Positions 31,749 through 43,131 of a stretch of 64,000 nucleotides of DNA are shown here, piece after piece. Position numbers and translations under genes: made by a program. Location: contig CM068373.1 in assembly GCA_034769895.1 (NCBI GenBank), forward strand, positions 25,320,120 to 25,384,119. Direction: 5' to 3'. Positions within the stretch are counted from its first letter, which is position 1, and each line of letters opens with the position of its first letter. Origin of the DNA: Magicicada septendecula (lineage: Eukaryota; Arthropoda; Insecta; Hemiptera; Cicadidae). Under the pieces are notes generated by a model, which saw nothing but the letters and a program-made list of their open reading frames with translations, had not been told where the DNA came from and ran no database searches.

Positions 31749-32149
31749 GTAAGAACAACTTACTACCTAATTTATGAAACGAATTTTGGATTAGTCAAAA
31801 AGAAAAAGAATTTTGAAAAAAAATTAAAAAAATTCTAAAACTAAGTAAGCACAACTTACTACCGAATAATGAGGAAACAATTTATGGGAAAAAAAAAGAA
31901 CTACTTACTACCTAATTTTTAAAACTAAAAAACAAGTAAGAACTACCTACTACCTTATATTTGAACAACTTTTGGATTAATAAAGAAGAAAAAGAATTTG
32001 GATAATATATTACAAAAATTTAAAACCGAAGTAAGTACTACTTACTACCCAAATATTTATGGAACTATTTGTAAAAAAACTAAAAGAAAAAGAATTTAGT
32101 AAAACACAAATAAGTTTAAAAAAAAACCATGTAAGTACAACTTACTACC
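31749..32149 (+). repeat. array of six short hairpin-forming repeats in the Gypsy 3' region
   Basis: Core GTAAGTACTACTTACTACC and variants at 31749, 31845, 31894, 31936, 32031 and 32131 (19 bases each). In the best copy GTAAGTA pairs with TACTTAC around a single base, a small perfect palindrome. Between cores is an (A)AAAAGAATTT element. Spacings of about 96, 49, 42, 95 and 100 suggest a ~95-base unit with half-steps. Located between pol and the 3' LTR, non-coding. Confidence 0.85.
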
Positions 32150-33317
32150 AAACATCAATGAAACTCAAATCATGGAATATAAAAGAAAGGAAAAGAATTT
32201 TGAAGAATAACCACAACATTCAAAAGGAAGAGGAAGTTCACATTACCAACAATTATATATGGGACCAATTCTGAAAAACTTTCGAGAATAAAGAAATGGC
32301 AGTACAAACCACTGATACAATTAAAATGAATAAACTTATTGTGAAATAAAATTAATGAGACTTTTATGTAAAATAAGCAGAGATAATAACCACATGGAAT
32401 TAATAATTAAAGAGTGCATTTGGATAAAAAGCAAGAGCAGAATAAAATTTTGAAAAAGAAAGAAAAAACTATATATAAATAAATCCATAAGAAAAATATG
32501 ATCATATAATAAATGTCAATTATAAGAAAGACAATTAAAAGAGTAATTGCAAGAACATAATACTAGTGGAACGATTCATAAGAATTAAGAAAAGAACAAA
32601 AATATAATACAAAATATATGCTACCAATGACCAGAAAGAGATTGTAATAACAGTCAAAATATGACAGAGAATTAAAAATAAATAAAAACTTTACACTGAA
32701 TAACAAGTGATAATTATATTAAACCAGCTTCCAACCATAAGGAGAAATAAAATGTCAGCAGAGCTAACCATTGAGAAAAGTAGCTGAGATAGAAATTAAC
32801 TAAGATAGAAATATTAACAGATCTGAGCAAATACGAAGTGAAGTATCCAAAGATATTCAATTTTTTTTTATAGTCATAAGGTGGACTATTCTTATGTAAT
32901 TTTTATTAATAACTGTCTGTAGATAAGTACAGCAGTATTATTATGTATTGATCAGAGATGATTTGCCTCTGTAATCAATAAATGACGTAGTATGGCCAGC
33001 AGAGAGTGTAGCCTACAGAGCCCCTCTGGACTGCCCCAGCTAACGTGTTAGGGAATTTTAGGGAATAAATATCCCAAGGATAAAGAACCAAGTTAAGAAT
33101 AAAATGGAAAAATAATAAATAACGAACATCAGATGACTATTACTATCAAGAAGAATCCAGTTAATAATGAAATATAGATAAGCTCAAAAATATAGAAGAA
33201 AACATTTTAGAAATGTGAAGGAAGTAAAGAAATATAATTTATAATGAAATATCATAAGCAATTACTTCAGACAAACTAAGTATGATCTGAACTAATCACT
33301 TCTGGAAGAGAGCAATC
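32150..33317 (+). other. non-coding 3' region of the long-LTR Gypsy
   Basis: AT-rich with no supportable ORF; the 71-residue frame at 32059-32274 overlaps the hairpin array and is low-complexity. Ends with CTTCTGGAAGAGAGCAATC just before the LTR, a purine-rich stretch in the position of a polypurine tract. Confidence 0.6.
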
Positions 33318-36300
33318 TGTAGCATGACAGATAATCCACATAAATAAATTACTCAATGATCATTAATAAAGCTCTAATATATGGAATATCCAGATGAGAA
33401 TCAATTAAAAGGCACTATTAATTAATATACTCACAAGAAAAGTAAAAATAAAAAAAAAATCTGCAAATAATCTATATACTACAAATTTAAAAACCCAGAA
33501 AACTAAAAATGTGAATAACAAAATTACCCAGGTAAGATAGAAGCAGGCAATTAAGATACCCCGACAAAGAAACCAGACCAGAAGAAACAAAGGCATACAC
33601 AGCGGAATGGTACTGAAGAAAGAAGAAAGAAGAGATATAAAATGAACAAAAATACTGAAGAAAGAAGAAAGAAGAAATATAGAATGACTAAAAATACTGA
33701 AGAATAAGAAACCTGAGAAGATCCACTAGAAAAAAGGAAGTGAGACCCATACCAAATAGAAACCCCATAGGGAGAGAACCCAAAAACCCCAAAAATAAAT
33801 GAATGTCTAAATAGAAAGTATAACACCCCAAAAAACCATATCACAATGTAAAACTGACAAAAACCAAAAGTGTTAATAGTATTAAGTAACAGTGCACCCA
33901 AAAAAGTTATTGTTTAGTTTGTATGAACAAATCTTCACAGTCCCCCCATGGTTGAATATTTCATGTTGAAAAGCTAGAAAAGGACTAGTAATAATATTAA
34001 TAAATAACCATGGACAAGTGTAAGTTATTGAATTATAACCGATAAACTTTGAAAAGGTGCATGAGTTGCCGTACAAATGTATAAACTTTAAGTGTTTTTT
34101 GAACAGTATATTATTTGATATGAAGTAATAATATTGCTAACGAAATGCTACTGAATCTATAAGAACATTCCATAGAATGAAATAATAAACAGATAGCTAG
34201 TGTTATATTTAGAGATGGGGAATAAATCCTTAAAATTGGGAAATACAGAGCAGACTGTCAATAATTAGTTTTAAGAAAGTGTTAACCATTATATGGAACC
34301 AATATGTTATGTTCCTGTTCCATATAATAACTAGACAACTAAGATTTATTAGTAAGAGATATTATTGTTATAAGATGTTTTTTTGTTGTTAATTTAAATT
34401 AGGAATGCCATATCTAAAGGTAGATATCATTCCCCATGTTATAAAATGTTTTTAATTATGTTACTTGGTGTAATCAATACACATAAAAGGTATTATTCAA
34501 GGTACCAGTTTTGATAGAGATAGGTGTTATATTTTAATTTTACAATCAATAATCACTGTTATACCAGTCAAAGAACTAATTGCTAATAAAGAAGATAAGG
34601 ATAAAAAGTCAGAGAAGGGTATAAACTAACTACATTAGTAAAAATTTTGCAAATAGCAACACATCAAATCTAGGCCATATAATGAATTTAAATTGCAGAA
34701 TAATTAATAAATCTAGTCTTATAAACCAGTTAAACTAACAATATTTATGCAAGATAAACCCAACATATAGTATACCATGTAAATAAGACTTTCTAAAGAT
34801 ATGGTCAGTAGATAAGTAAAATTACTTATTTATCTAATAAAATTACCAATAAAAATGGCATGGACTAACTGACATTATCAGAGGAGGAGTCATAGACAAA
34901 TGAATTGTATTTAAAAACAATCATTAATAAACTAAATTGCAAGAAATTAAGTAAGAATAGACAATTATATCAATATCAGATTTAATAGAATAATAATTAT
35001 ATTAGGGAAAATGGCTATTACTTGCTTAGACTACAGGAAATATAAATTTAGGCCTACCTTCCAAAAATGTAATAAATATAATTTTCTAATGAAACTTTGT
35101 AACACTATATTAATTACTAGCAAAATAAGCAGAATAGAATAATGAAACCGAATATGTATTTAGTATTTCGTACAGTTAATTAACAACGAAATTATTTTCT
35201 GAGTATAATGTATTAAAATAAAATGTATCGGAAGATAAGATAATTTGAAACAATGTATAAGATATATTAAATGGGCTAAGATTTTCAGGAGACGAAGGAA
35301 ATGAGAACAGTTCATTATTATACGTTGACGAGTGAACTTAACGTGATTATTTGCTAGAAGTAACCTGTAATGGCGATTAACGTTATAAACCGAGTTCGGT
35401 GAAAATTTGTATAAAACTTATTTGAGCTATTTTTTTTATTGTGAACCGGTGAAGTTAAAATATGAACAGTGTAACACCAATAAACTGAACCACCTAAGAC
35501 TAGTTAATCGAAATAACACCAATATCACACAATTTACTGACGAAAAATTAAGGTTAAAACCGACACACATAGAACAAATTAGATATATCCAATAACCACA
35601 TTTTACACCAAGTGAACTATTCCTCCATACACCAGTGACACTCAAATACATCCAGGACAATCATATACAATTGCTGAGACCATTTACACGGAAAAAAGAC
35701 ATCTTTATTTAAATAAAACTTTCATCCAAGTTATACGTTAACTACGCATGCGCCAGTCGGCCATTTTGTGAATCGTCGTCATCTACTCCCGTCAGCTGTA
35801 GAGAACGACTGTCTGATGCTGCTTTTGGTTTGAATAAATCTCATATGTAAACTTTTATTATTTTTAATTATAACATTGTATTGTTTAATATTAAGGCATT
35901 TTATAATTGTAAGTGTTATACTTTCCTGCCCATAACCTTCTCTGGCTATATCTTAAATAACCGTTTAAAGAACCATATTTTTATAATACGAATGTAAACT
36001 TTTTATATCGACCGACCCTGAGTGAGTCGATACTACTCTGTAACATCGATTCTTATCGAACAAAATAACTATTTTATTAGTAAACGTGCTGTTTTGTAAT
36101 TTGGATTTGGTTTTTCTTTAAAAAAGCTTAACAAATAAATTATTCAAGCATACCAACTAACCGAAAGGCGGTATATACGAAACAACGAACGCTCCAAGAA
36201 GAAGAAGAAGGGAGCCGTCTTTCGACTAGATTTGGAGTTAACCAGATTGTCCTTTAACAATTTTACTGAAAGTGACACTATTACAAGAATAAATATAATA

Positions 36301-36549
36301 CCACTTCATTTCTAATTACAAACAATAAACACGATTAGTTCCTAAATATTAGGATTAACATTTTCATAAAAACTATTTTTTCAGAAATTTTTTTTTGTGA
36401 AATAAAAATAATTTTTTTTATTTCAAATTGTGACAACATTATTACAGATCTTAATAATATCAAAAGGGTTATTACAAAATTGGCGCTCACAACAGTGGGG
36501 CACAATATAAAAGGAAGCAGACCCGAGCAGGAGTCTACGTTTTATTACA
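33318..36549 (+). repeat. 3' LTR, 3232 bp
   Basis: Direct copy of 22611-25844; differences include a 3-base deletion (GAC) in the AGTGAGAC(GAC)CCATACC region and scattered substitutions. Confidence 0.95.
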
Positions 36550-37350
36550 ATATATATATATATATAATAATTAGTTGAGGCACTGAACTTTATTCAAACT
36601 CAAATTCAGTTTCGAATTCAATAAAAAATAATTATAAAGAGTATTCATGGATAAGATAGGTAAACTGCTCTTAATTTTTGATTTTAAAATACACCTGATA
36701 AGATTTTCGTTTGATCTTAAAAAGTGATGTACCCATGATCCATACCTCAAAATTTTCTCTCCCCCACCCCGTCTTTGAGTCAAATCACCTCAATTCTGGG
36801 CGCTGCGCATGCTCGTGAAGATGGCATTTATGCCCAAGAGGCATAAAAAAGTATTTAATTTAATGTATATAAAGAACACCAAATATTTGAATTAAAAAGT
36901 ATATTTTTAATTAGATTCGCCTTAGTATATGATATACTAATAACGTAGGACAGAAGATTAAAATTGTAGTAATTTTCTTACGGAATGATCAGTTTATCTG
37001 AAATTAAGATATGTATTACGTTATACTGTGGCCGTTGCTGGTGTAAATCGCAAAAAATTAGAAAAAATACAAAAAAACCAAAACTACTCGTGAACAACCA
37101 TACATTCATGATTTTTTTTATAGAGCGTGAACATATTTTATTATAAAAAGAAAAAAAAGAATTGGGAAAAGAACCATTTAGCCCATGGAACGGGGGGAGG
37201 GGTAATTTTGAGGTATTTTGTTTATCACACGTCAACGTTTCAACTGTATTCGCCCGTTAACGAAACCAGTGAACGAATTAACTATAGTTGCAGTGTTCGC
37301 AGGTCATTGTCTAATTTTTTCGGGTTTCCAGGTACTAAAACACCTACAGA
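36550..37350 (+). other. hAT element 5' segment continued (upstream of transposase)
   Basis: Resumes hAT sequence after the LTR element, starting in the (AT)n target. No ORF. TTTCCAG followed by GTACTAAAACACC 18 bases before the transposase ATG could be a splice acceptor, matching a 5' exon somewhere in 21913-22610; speculative. Confidence 0.45.
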
Positions 37351-39963
37351 ATGAAACGAATCAAGCCAAGTGGTGCTCAATTTCGAAAGACAAAGATTAA
37401 AAAAATTCAGTCTGCTGAGAGTTCAAAAAATTTAATGAAAGCTTTTATTGAGAGAAGCTCGAGTTTGAAAAATCAAGGAAGTCATGAAGTCGACCCACCA
37501 AATCGTGGATCAAGCTCTTCGACTGACGAAGGACACAGCAAAGACGATAATAGTGGAGAAAACAACGAGGGGGGAAAAGTCAGCGGCTCCAATAATGTAA
37601 ATAACTTAATTGAAACTTCTGCTACTACGTCTGAATTAAACATCATTCCAGAAACTTTACTTGAACTTCAAAAAAATTCCGAAGAAGAAAATCCATTACG
37701 AGCCAACGAACATGACGATAAAAGACTACCAGTAACACAGAGTGACAACTTTAATATGGATGTTCTGCAAGATATTGGACGGTGGCCTGAAAACATTGCA
37801 AAACAGTTTCGAGACCTAGTCGTAAGTCAAGGCACCAGCCAACTGCAAAACAAAGACAGTGTTTTTCCTTCCGATACTACTGGAAGATCCATGAATAAGT
37901 GTTGGTTTGAGAAACTCCTTTAAAATGGAAGGAGGATTAATCGGTCATGGTTGTGCTATTCTCCATGTAAGAACGCACTATTTTGTGTTTGCTGCACATT
38001 ATTTCAACAAAAAAACTACCAGAGCAGTTTTAGTAGTGTCAGTGGTTTTTCGACTTGGCGTAAGCTGAATCCTCGCATCCAGGATCATGAGACTAGTGCT
38101 GCACATCCCTCAGCATTTATGGAATGGAAAGAATTAGAACGATCACTGAATAAAGGAGCAGCCATTGATAGCCAGCTTCAGCGACAAGTTTGTGAAACTG
38201 CTAAGATTTGGAAAGAGTAATCGCTACATTGCAAACATTAGCTCAGCAGAACCTAGCTCTAAGAGGACACAGAGAATCAATTACTGATAGTGCCAATCCT
38301 GGGAATTTTCTCGCAGTTATCAAGAATCTTGCTAAATTCGATCCTGTAATGAGGACTCACCTGGATTTAGTTTAAGGAAATCCAGGAAAATTATCTTACG
38401 TCTCCCCGGATATACAAAATGAAATTATTTCCATCTTGGGTGAACAAGTGCGGAAAACCATAATTGCCGTATGTAAAAAGGCCAAGTGTTACAGTATAAT
38501 GTTTGACACAACGCCAGACCAATCACATGAAGAGCAAATGTCTCAGATAATTAGATTTGTTGACATTGATGAACAGTCAGTTGAGGTAAGGGAATCATTT
38601 ATAGATTTTATACCCGTAGATGATAAGACTGCTGCTGGTATAACGGAAGTAATAACATCCAAACTAGAGGAAGATGGCTTAGACCTGAAAGACTGTAGAG
38701 GCCAGTCATTTGACAACCAGGCAACGATGGCTGGAATTCATACAGGGGTTCAAAAAAGGATCTTAGAACTAAATCCATTAGCAATATTTGTTCCCTGCGA
38801 CAACCACAGCCTTAATTTGGTAGGAGTGCACGCTGCCCACGTCAACCCTGAGCAATCACATTTTTTGGGATCTTGGAGAAACTTTTTACATTTTTCTCTT
38901 GTTCTACACACAGATGGAGTGTTTTGAAAGAACATGTAAATATTACAATGAAAAGACATGCAGAAACTAGATATAGTTCAAAAGCAGATGCTGTTAAAGC
39001 AGTATCTTCTCAGGTAAACGAAATTATTGCTTGTCTCGAAAAACTCAGAGACACCCCTTCAGAAACAGTTGAAACACGGGAAGATGCCGCAATACTCATC
39101 AATGGATTGGAGACATTTGACTTCATATGTTTGCTGTATTTTTGGCAGAAATTCTCCCTGCAATAAACCACTCTCAGAAAGTATTGCAGATTGAAGGAGT
39201 AAGCTTTCACAGTGCACTGTTACTGCTGCAAACTCTTGAAGATCAGTTAGTAGATTGGAGAACGAATCTTTGTGACATAGTCATTGAGAAATCTGTGAAG
39301 AAATGTGAGGAATGTGGCGTGGAAACAGATAAGAGGCCACGGAAAAAACGTAAAATGCCTGGAGAGCATGCTGATGATGTATTAAACAGCCGACAAGAGA
39401 TAAAACGTTGTCTAATTGAAATTATAGACAAATTGTCAGCAGAGATGAGAGACAGATTCACACATCTTTCGGAGCTAGAAAAACGATTTGGTTATCTTTG
39501 CGAGATTGAAAATCACCTCAAGAAGGGAATCAGCGAAGAAAAATTATCTGAACACTGTAAAATACTTGCAGAAAATTATCTACATGACAGTGATTTTGAA
39601 GAGCTACTAAGAGACACTAAAGATGTTTTACTGTTGTTGAAAAGAGCAACAAATAATGGCGAAAAACTAAACTTGAAACCAAAAGGTCTATTGACTTATA
39701 TTAATTCGATGGATGCAGAATCATACAAGTCCCTAGCGACTGCCCTTCAAATACTTCTTACAATTCCAGTGTCAGTAGCCTCGTGTGAGCGCTCATTTAG
39801 CAAGCTTAAGTTAATAAAAAATTACTTAAGGTCTACAATGACGGAGAATAGACTTACCAATTTAGCAGTTCTATCAATAGAACACGAAACTGCATCGTCA
39901 CTTGACTACAGCAAAGTTATTTCCGATTTTGCAGCAGCAAAAGCAAGAAAAGTCAAGTTTTAA
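37351..39963 (+). pseudogene. hAT transposase (TTF-type zinc finger / ZMYM-like family), decayed
   Basis: Starts ATG 37351 (MKRIKPSGAQFRKTK). Domains in order: disordered acidic N-terminus (~190 aa); TTF-type zinc finger CYSPCKNALFCVCCTLF then GFSTWRKLNPRIQDHE (about 37951-38110); RNase H-like catalytic region with KCYSIMFDTTPDQSHEEQ and VPCDNHSLNLVGVHAA; C-terminal hAT dimerisation region CERSFSKLKLIKNYLRS. Lesions: in-frame TAA at 37921 and 38373, frameshifts near 38210, 38880-38925 and 39125. Total about 870 codons, normal for this family. It once mobilised the element bounded at 21913 and 40640. Confidence 0.92.
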
Positions 39964-40163
39964 ATTGTTTTCATCTGTAAATAATGCTATGTACTTTTTA
40001 GTTGCTATGTACTTTCAACTTTTAAGACTACGATTGGAGTATTTTTGAAAAGTAACATGTAAATAAAAATGCTCAGTTAAACACAATTCTTTTCTTTTCT
40101 GTTATCCTTCATGTGTAACATCGTTCATGTTAATGTTGATGTCATCCTTCATGTTAAAAAATT

Positions 40164-40465
40164 TTAACCTCCAAACGGGTAGAAAGGCAACCTAGCTAAA
40201 TTCTAACTTCCGAACTAACAAAGAGGTGACCTAGCAAAAGTTTAACCTCCAAACGAGGAAGAAGGCAACCTAGCGAAAGTCTAACCTCCAAACGGGTAGA
40301 AAGGCGGGCTAGGAAAAATGCTAACTCCTTTCTGCCCGCTCAAAGGTAGAAATTTCGTTGGCTCATCTTTGTGTCTGTTTGGAGTTTGGAGGTTAGACTC
40401 TCACTAGGTCGCCTTTCTGTCCGTTTGGAGGTTAGACTTTCGCTAGGTCTCCTTTCTACCCGTTG
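40164..40465. repeat. hAT subterminal array: direct minisatellite facing its inverted copy
   Basis: Four direct ~37-41-bp units based on TAACCTCCAAACGGGTAGAA and AGGCAACCTAGC (40164, 40201, 40241, 40280), a ~60-base spacer, then two or more inverted units (TTTGGAGGTTAGACT... CTAGGT... CCTTTCT, to 40465). The halves could fold into a long imperfect hairpin. Subterminal repeats of hAT elements commonly bind transposase; this role is inferred. Confidence 0.85.
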
Positions 40466-40648
40466 AAATACATATTATTCTTTATTTACTGTTTAAATAA
40501 AGTAGAGTGATAAGTCAAAAAATAGACCGTCAATTACTTTCTTTTTTTTTTTTGCTTGTCGGCGAGTGGCAACTGAAATGTGTAGGGGGCGGCAAACTAA
40601 CAGGCCGCCCCGGGCGGAGAAAATACTAGCTACGCCACTGCAGATATG

Positions 40649-41400
40649 TTGCCAATTCTGGTGGCGACTTTCCTCTTTTGCTGTCGAGATCGGTCCGATG
40701 TATTCATCAGTCATCTGTTCTTGTCGACAGTCTTGTGTTGTCCAGCCATCTGCCAGGAAATCTACCGTGATGGCTTGAACATGTTCGCTTGAGTTTTGTT
40801 CTTCCTTTCTGTGGCAATGTCGGCAGTCTTCCGGGCACGGTCTTCGTGATAAGCCATCTGCATTACTATGCAGGCGCCCCCGTCGATGTTGTAACTTGAA
40901 GTTGTACTCTTGCAGACGTTCGAGCCACCTTGCCAACTGTCCTTCGGGATTTTTAAATCTTAAGAACCATGCAAGCGCGGCATGGTCGGTACGTAGTGAA
41001 AACTCTCTCCCATAGGAAGTATTTATGGAAGTGCTTTAAACCTCTGACAATTACCAACAACTCTCTCCTTGTAACACAATAATTTCTGTCTGGTTTAGAA
41101 AGCTTCTTGCTGTAATACGCTATTACTCGCTCTTCACCGTTCTGCACTTGAGACAAAACTGCTCCTAGACCAGTATTGCTTGCGTCTGTGTCTACGATGT
41201 GCTTCCCTTCGGAAGCTGGGAAAGCGAGAATTGGCTGCGAACATAATGCAATCTTCAAAGTCTTAATGCTTGGTCACACTCTCTCGACCACTGGAAGTCT
41301 CGTTTATTTTCTGTTAGCTCATGTAGTGGTTTAGCAATAGTTGCGAAGCCTTCCACAAAACGTCGGTAATATGAGCATAACCCCAGCAAACTCCGAACTT
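40649..41400 (-). pseudogene. Gypsy RNase H region (second layer)
   Basis: Minus-strand frames: KHKVRSLLGLCSYYRRFVEG (just after RT), then FPASEGKHIVDTDASNTGLG and SKKLSKPDRNYCVTRRELL (RNase H), then ARWLERLQEYNFKLQHRRGR and SNADGLSRRPC (RNase H end). Several frame changes. At 40649 the frame is cut by the hAT insertion and resumes at 21912 in the integrase. Confidence 0.88.
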
Positions 41401-41780
41401 TGTGTTTACTATCGGCAATGACTGACCCCGAACTGCAAAAGAATCTTTGAATTCATGTAAAAACTGTCTGAGTTCTTTTACCTCACCACTTGAGAGGTCG
41501 TTAGAAGATCTGTTCAATAATTCCTGCAGTTCCTCTGGTAAGTTGGAAATATGCGAAGAACTGGATCTTCGTTGCGTCATTCCGGCTACCCAGGCCACAG
41601 GAGTCAATTTGCCTAGGAGCGTATTGCATTTAAAGTGATAGCTTGATCCAAAATATTGGCTACTCTAATAGGTATATTTCCGGTTTCGTCAGGTTTTACT
41701 AAACTTCTGGCAATTAGTATGCACAGTGTGCTGAGTACCTGGGGTTCGAATATAGAGCACTGGTTGCCCCTAGTATCTAC
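41401..41780 (-). pseudogene. Gypsy RT remnant with core deleted
   Basis: Only the start of RT remains (LPEELQELLNRSSNDLSS, LRQFLHEFKDSFA). It then passes within a few codons to the post-RT block HKVRSLLGLC. The palm with the YVDD box, some 500 bases, is missing. Confidence 0.8.
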
Positions 41781-42275
41781 CTAGGTTCTAACCATGATAA
41801 TCTTTTCGGAGTTTGGCGGAACAGTTACGGCCACTTGGTTTATGATGTCAATCGATTTTTCTGCTGTCGTCATTGTTGATAGCATTACCTCTTCGGCTCC
41901 GATTCTCAAGACATTGTTTTTAAAGTCGACTATAAATCCGTATGCGTTCATAACGTCCACACCAAGAATTGCTTCATCCACAATGTCTGCAACAAGTACA
42001 TGATGACTAAAGTCACCGAGGCGTAGGTGTATATCCACTTTTCCATACACTTTTACAAGCCGTCCAGTAGCTGTTCGCAAGCTGCAAGAGCACCAGATTG
42101 GCTTGAGATCTTTCACCACGTCGGGGCGCACAATAGAAACTGTTGCGCCTGTGTCAACTGTAGTCGAGGTTGGCCTTTCTTGAACAAATCCGGTAACTAC
42201 CAAGCTCCCGCTGTTTTTCTGAAGTGTAGAAATTGCGTATTGTCTAGGGACTTTGTTCCTCCAGTTAGGCAGCAC
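41781..42275 (-). CDS. Gypsy protease (second layer)
   Basis: 164-residue frame with retropepsin TTVDTGATVSIVRPD at ~38-52 and AILGVDVMNAYGFIVDF at ~105. Both hallmark motifs intact. Preceded by the gag zinc-knuckle region and followed by the RT remnant. It would normally cleave the element's Gag-Pol; the element as a whole is dead. Confidence 0.88.
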   Translation of the reverse strand: MLPNWRNKVPRQYAISTLQKNSGSLVVTGFVQERPTSTTVDTGATVSIVRPDVVKDLKPIWCSCSLRTATGRLVKVYGKVDIHLRLGDFSHHVLVADIVDEAILGVDVMNAYGFIVDFKNNVLRIGAEEVMLSTMTTAEKSIDIINQVAVTVPPNSEKIIMVRT

Positions 42276-42785
42276 ACGCCCCGTTGTACCGACTACTGCT
42301 CGTTTCCCTGCTGCTGAACTTTAACCCGACAATCTCGTTGTAGATGTCCAGGTTTCTCACATCGATAACATTTCGGTCTTCCATCTTTTCTTACATTACT
42401 CTGTGGCGAGCCTCGTTGGGTCTCTGTTCCTTGGTCTTCTTCTTCATCCTCTGTGTCGACGCGATCTTTTAGCGCTCGTATAGATTCTTCTTGCTGTCAT
42501 GGATTCTTCTACGTCAGATATTCTGGTAATTTGATTGTTAAGCTCACCTCGTAATTCACCTACGTCACCACGTAGGAGACCAAATTCTGCTGTAGTATGT
42601 GCTTGCATCTGCTTTTGTTCTTGAATTAACGCTTTGATGTCATCTGCTTCCTGCTTCCGTTCCTCTGCCTCCTGCAGGAGGGTTTTCTGTCTCGCTTACG
42701 CTTTCTCGTCTTGTCGTTTTTCTGTTTCTTCCTGTGTCTGCCGCAGCAGTGTTTGTAAAGCTTCCATCATCTGACTGGCATCCAT
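42276..42785 (-). pseudogene. Gypsy gag (second layer), short and frame-shifted
   Basis: ATG at 42785: MDASQMMEALQTLLRQTQEE, a coiled-coil start, with stops soon after. Further on, RPKCYRCEKPGHLQRDCRVK is a CCHC zinc knuckle (about 42320-42390). Only ~500 bases separate start and protease, shorter than a usual Gypsy gag, so an internal deletion is likely. Confidence 0.75.
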
Positions 42786-42860
42786 GTTTACCGATTAATT
42801 ACGAATTACACTCGTCTTGTATAAAGTGTCCACTGTTTCCACTTTATGGTTACCGTTCTA

Positions 42861-42878
42861 TCCCAGTTCTGACACCAC
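42861..42878 (-). other. primer-binding site of the second-layer Gypsy
   Basis: Minus strand GTGGTGTCAGAACTGGGA lies immediately inside the 5' LTR (42879-43131); TGG is complementary to a tRNA CCA end. Confidence 0.65.
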
Positions 42879-43131
42879 TGTTACGACGGTCTACTTGATC
42901 GTCGTAGAGTACTGGTATTTATAGCTGCCGAAAATCTAGATGATTCCACGTACTACGTATTACCTTTAAACTATGACGTAATTGCTTGCGGGCGTGACAC
43001 AGTGACACCGGCCGTCTGAATTCTCGCACCGTCTAGCAAATGCGTCTACAAGCACGTACGCCACACGCTTACATTCTGAATCTCTCTGGAACGTTCGATA
43101 AACACGTAGATTATTCTGTGATGTCTTAACA
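42879..43131 (-). repeat. 5' LTR of the second-layer Gypsy
   Basis: 253-bp partner of 20413-20665, about 6% different by eye. Confidence 0.93.

Larger units (their letters stand above)
22611..36549 (+). mobile_element. Ty3/Gypsy retrotransposon with 3.2-kb LTRs (innermost layer)
   Basis: 13.9-kb element with near-identical direct LTRs (22611-25844; 33318-36549), both TGTAGCATGA...TTTTATTACA. It sits in an (AT)n tract of the hAT element, so the target duplication (ATAT-like) cannot be told from the microsatellite. Order PBS - gag - protease - RT - RNase H - integrase - long 3' non-coding region - LTR is that of Ty3/Gypsy. No env-like frame. Coding frames have isolated indels and one nonsense codon despite young LTRs. 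Confidence 0.95.
21913..40640 (+). mobile_element. hAT transposon (third layer) with 8-bp target duplication
   Basis: Inserted in the Gypsy with CAGATATG duplicated (21905-21912; 40641-40648). Ends are inverted: CAGTGGCGTTGCTAG at left, and CTAGCTACGCCACTG at right (one mismatch over 15), followed inward by GC-rich GGGCGGC-type sequence. It encodes a hAT transposase on the plus strand (37351-39963). Subtracting the inner LTR element its length is about 4.8 kb. Removing it rejoins the Gypsy frame exactly. Confidence 0.93.
20413..43131 (-). mobile_element. Ty3/Gypsy retrotransposon (second layer), interrupted by a hAT element
   Basis: Minus-strand element bounded by 253-bp LTRs. Contents in its own order from 42879 down: primer-binding site, gag with one zinc knuckle, protease, a remnant of RT, RNase H, integrase, 3' LTR. 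The reading frame is cut at QNWQHI by the hAT insertion at 21913-40640 and resumes as CHGSKMLKGYW. LTRs differ at roughly 16 of 253 positions by eye. RT core is deleted. Target duplication imperfect (ATAT versus ATGT). Confidence 0.9.

Noticed and set aside
40164-40465. CRISPR-like array
   Set aside because: Units are adjacent without unique spacers, include an inverted half, and lie inside a hAT element of an insect genome.
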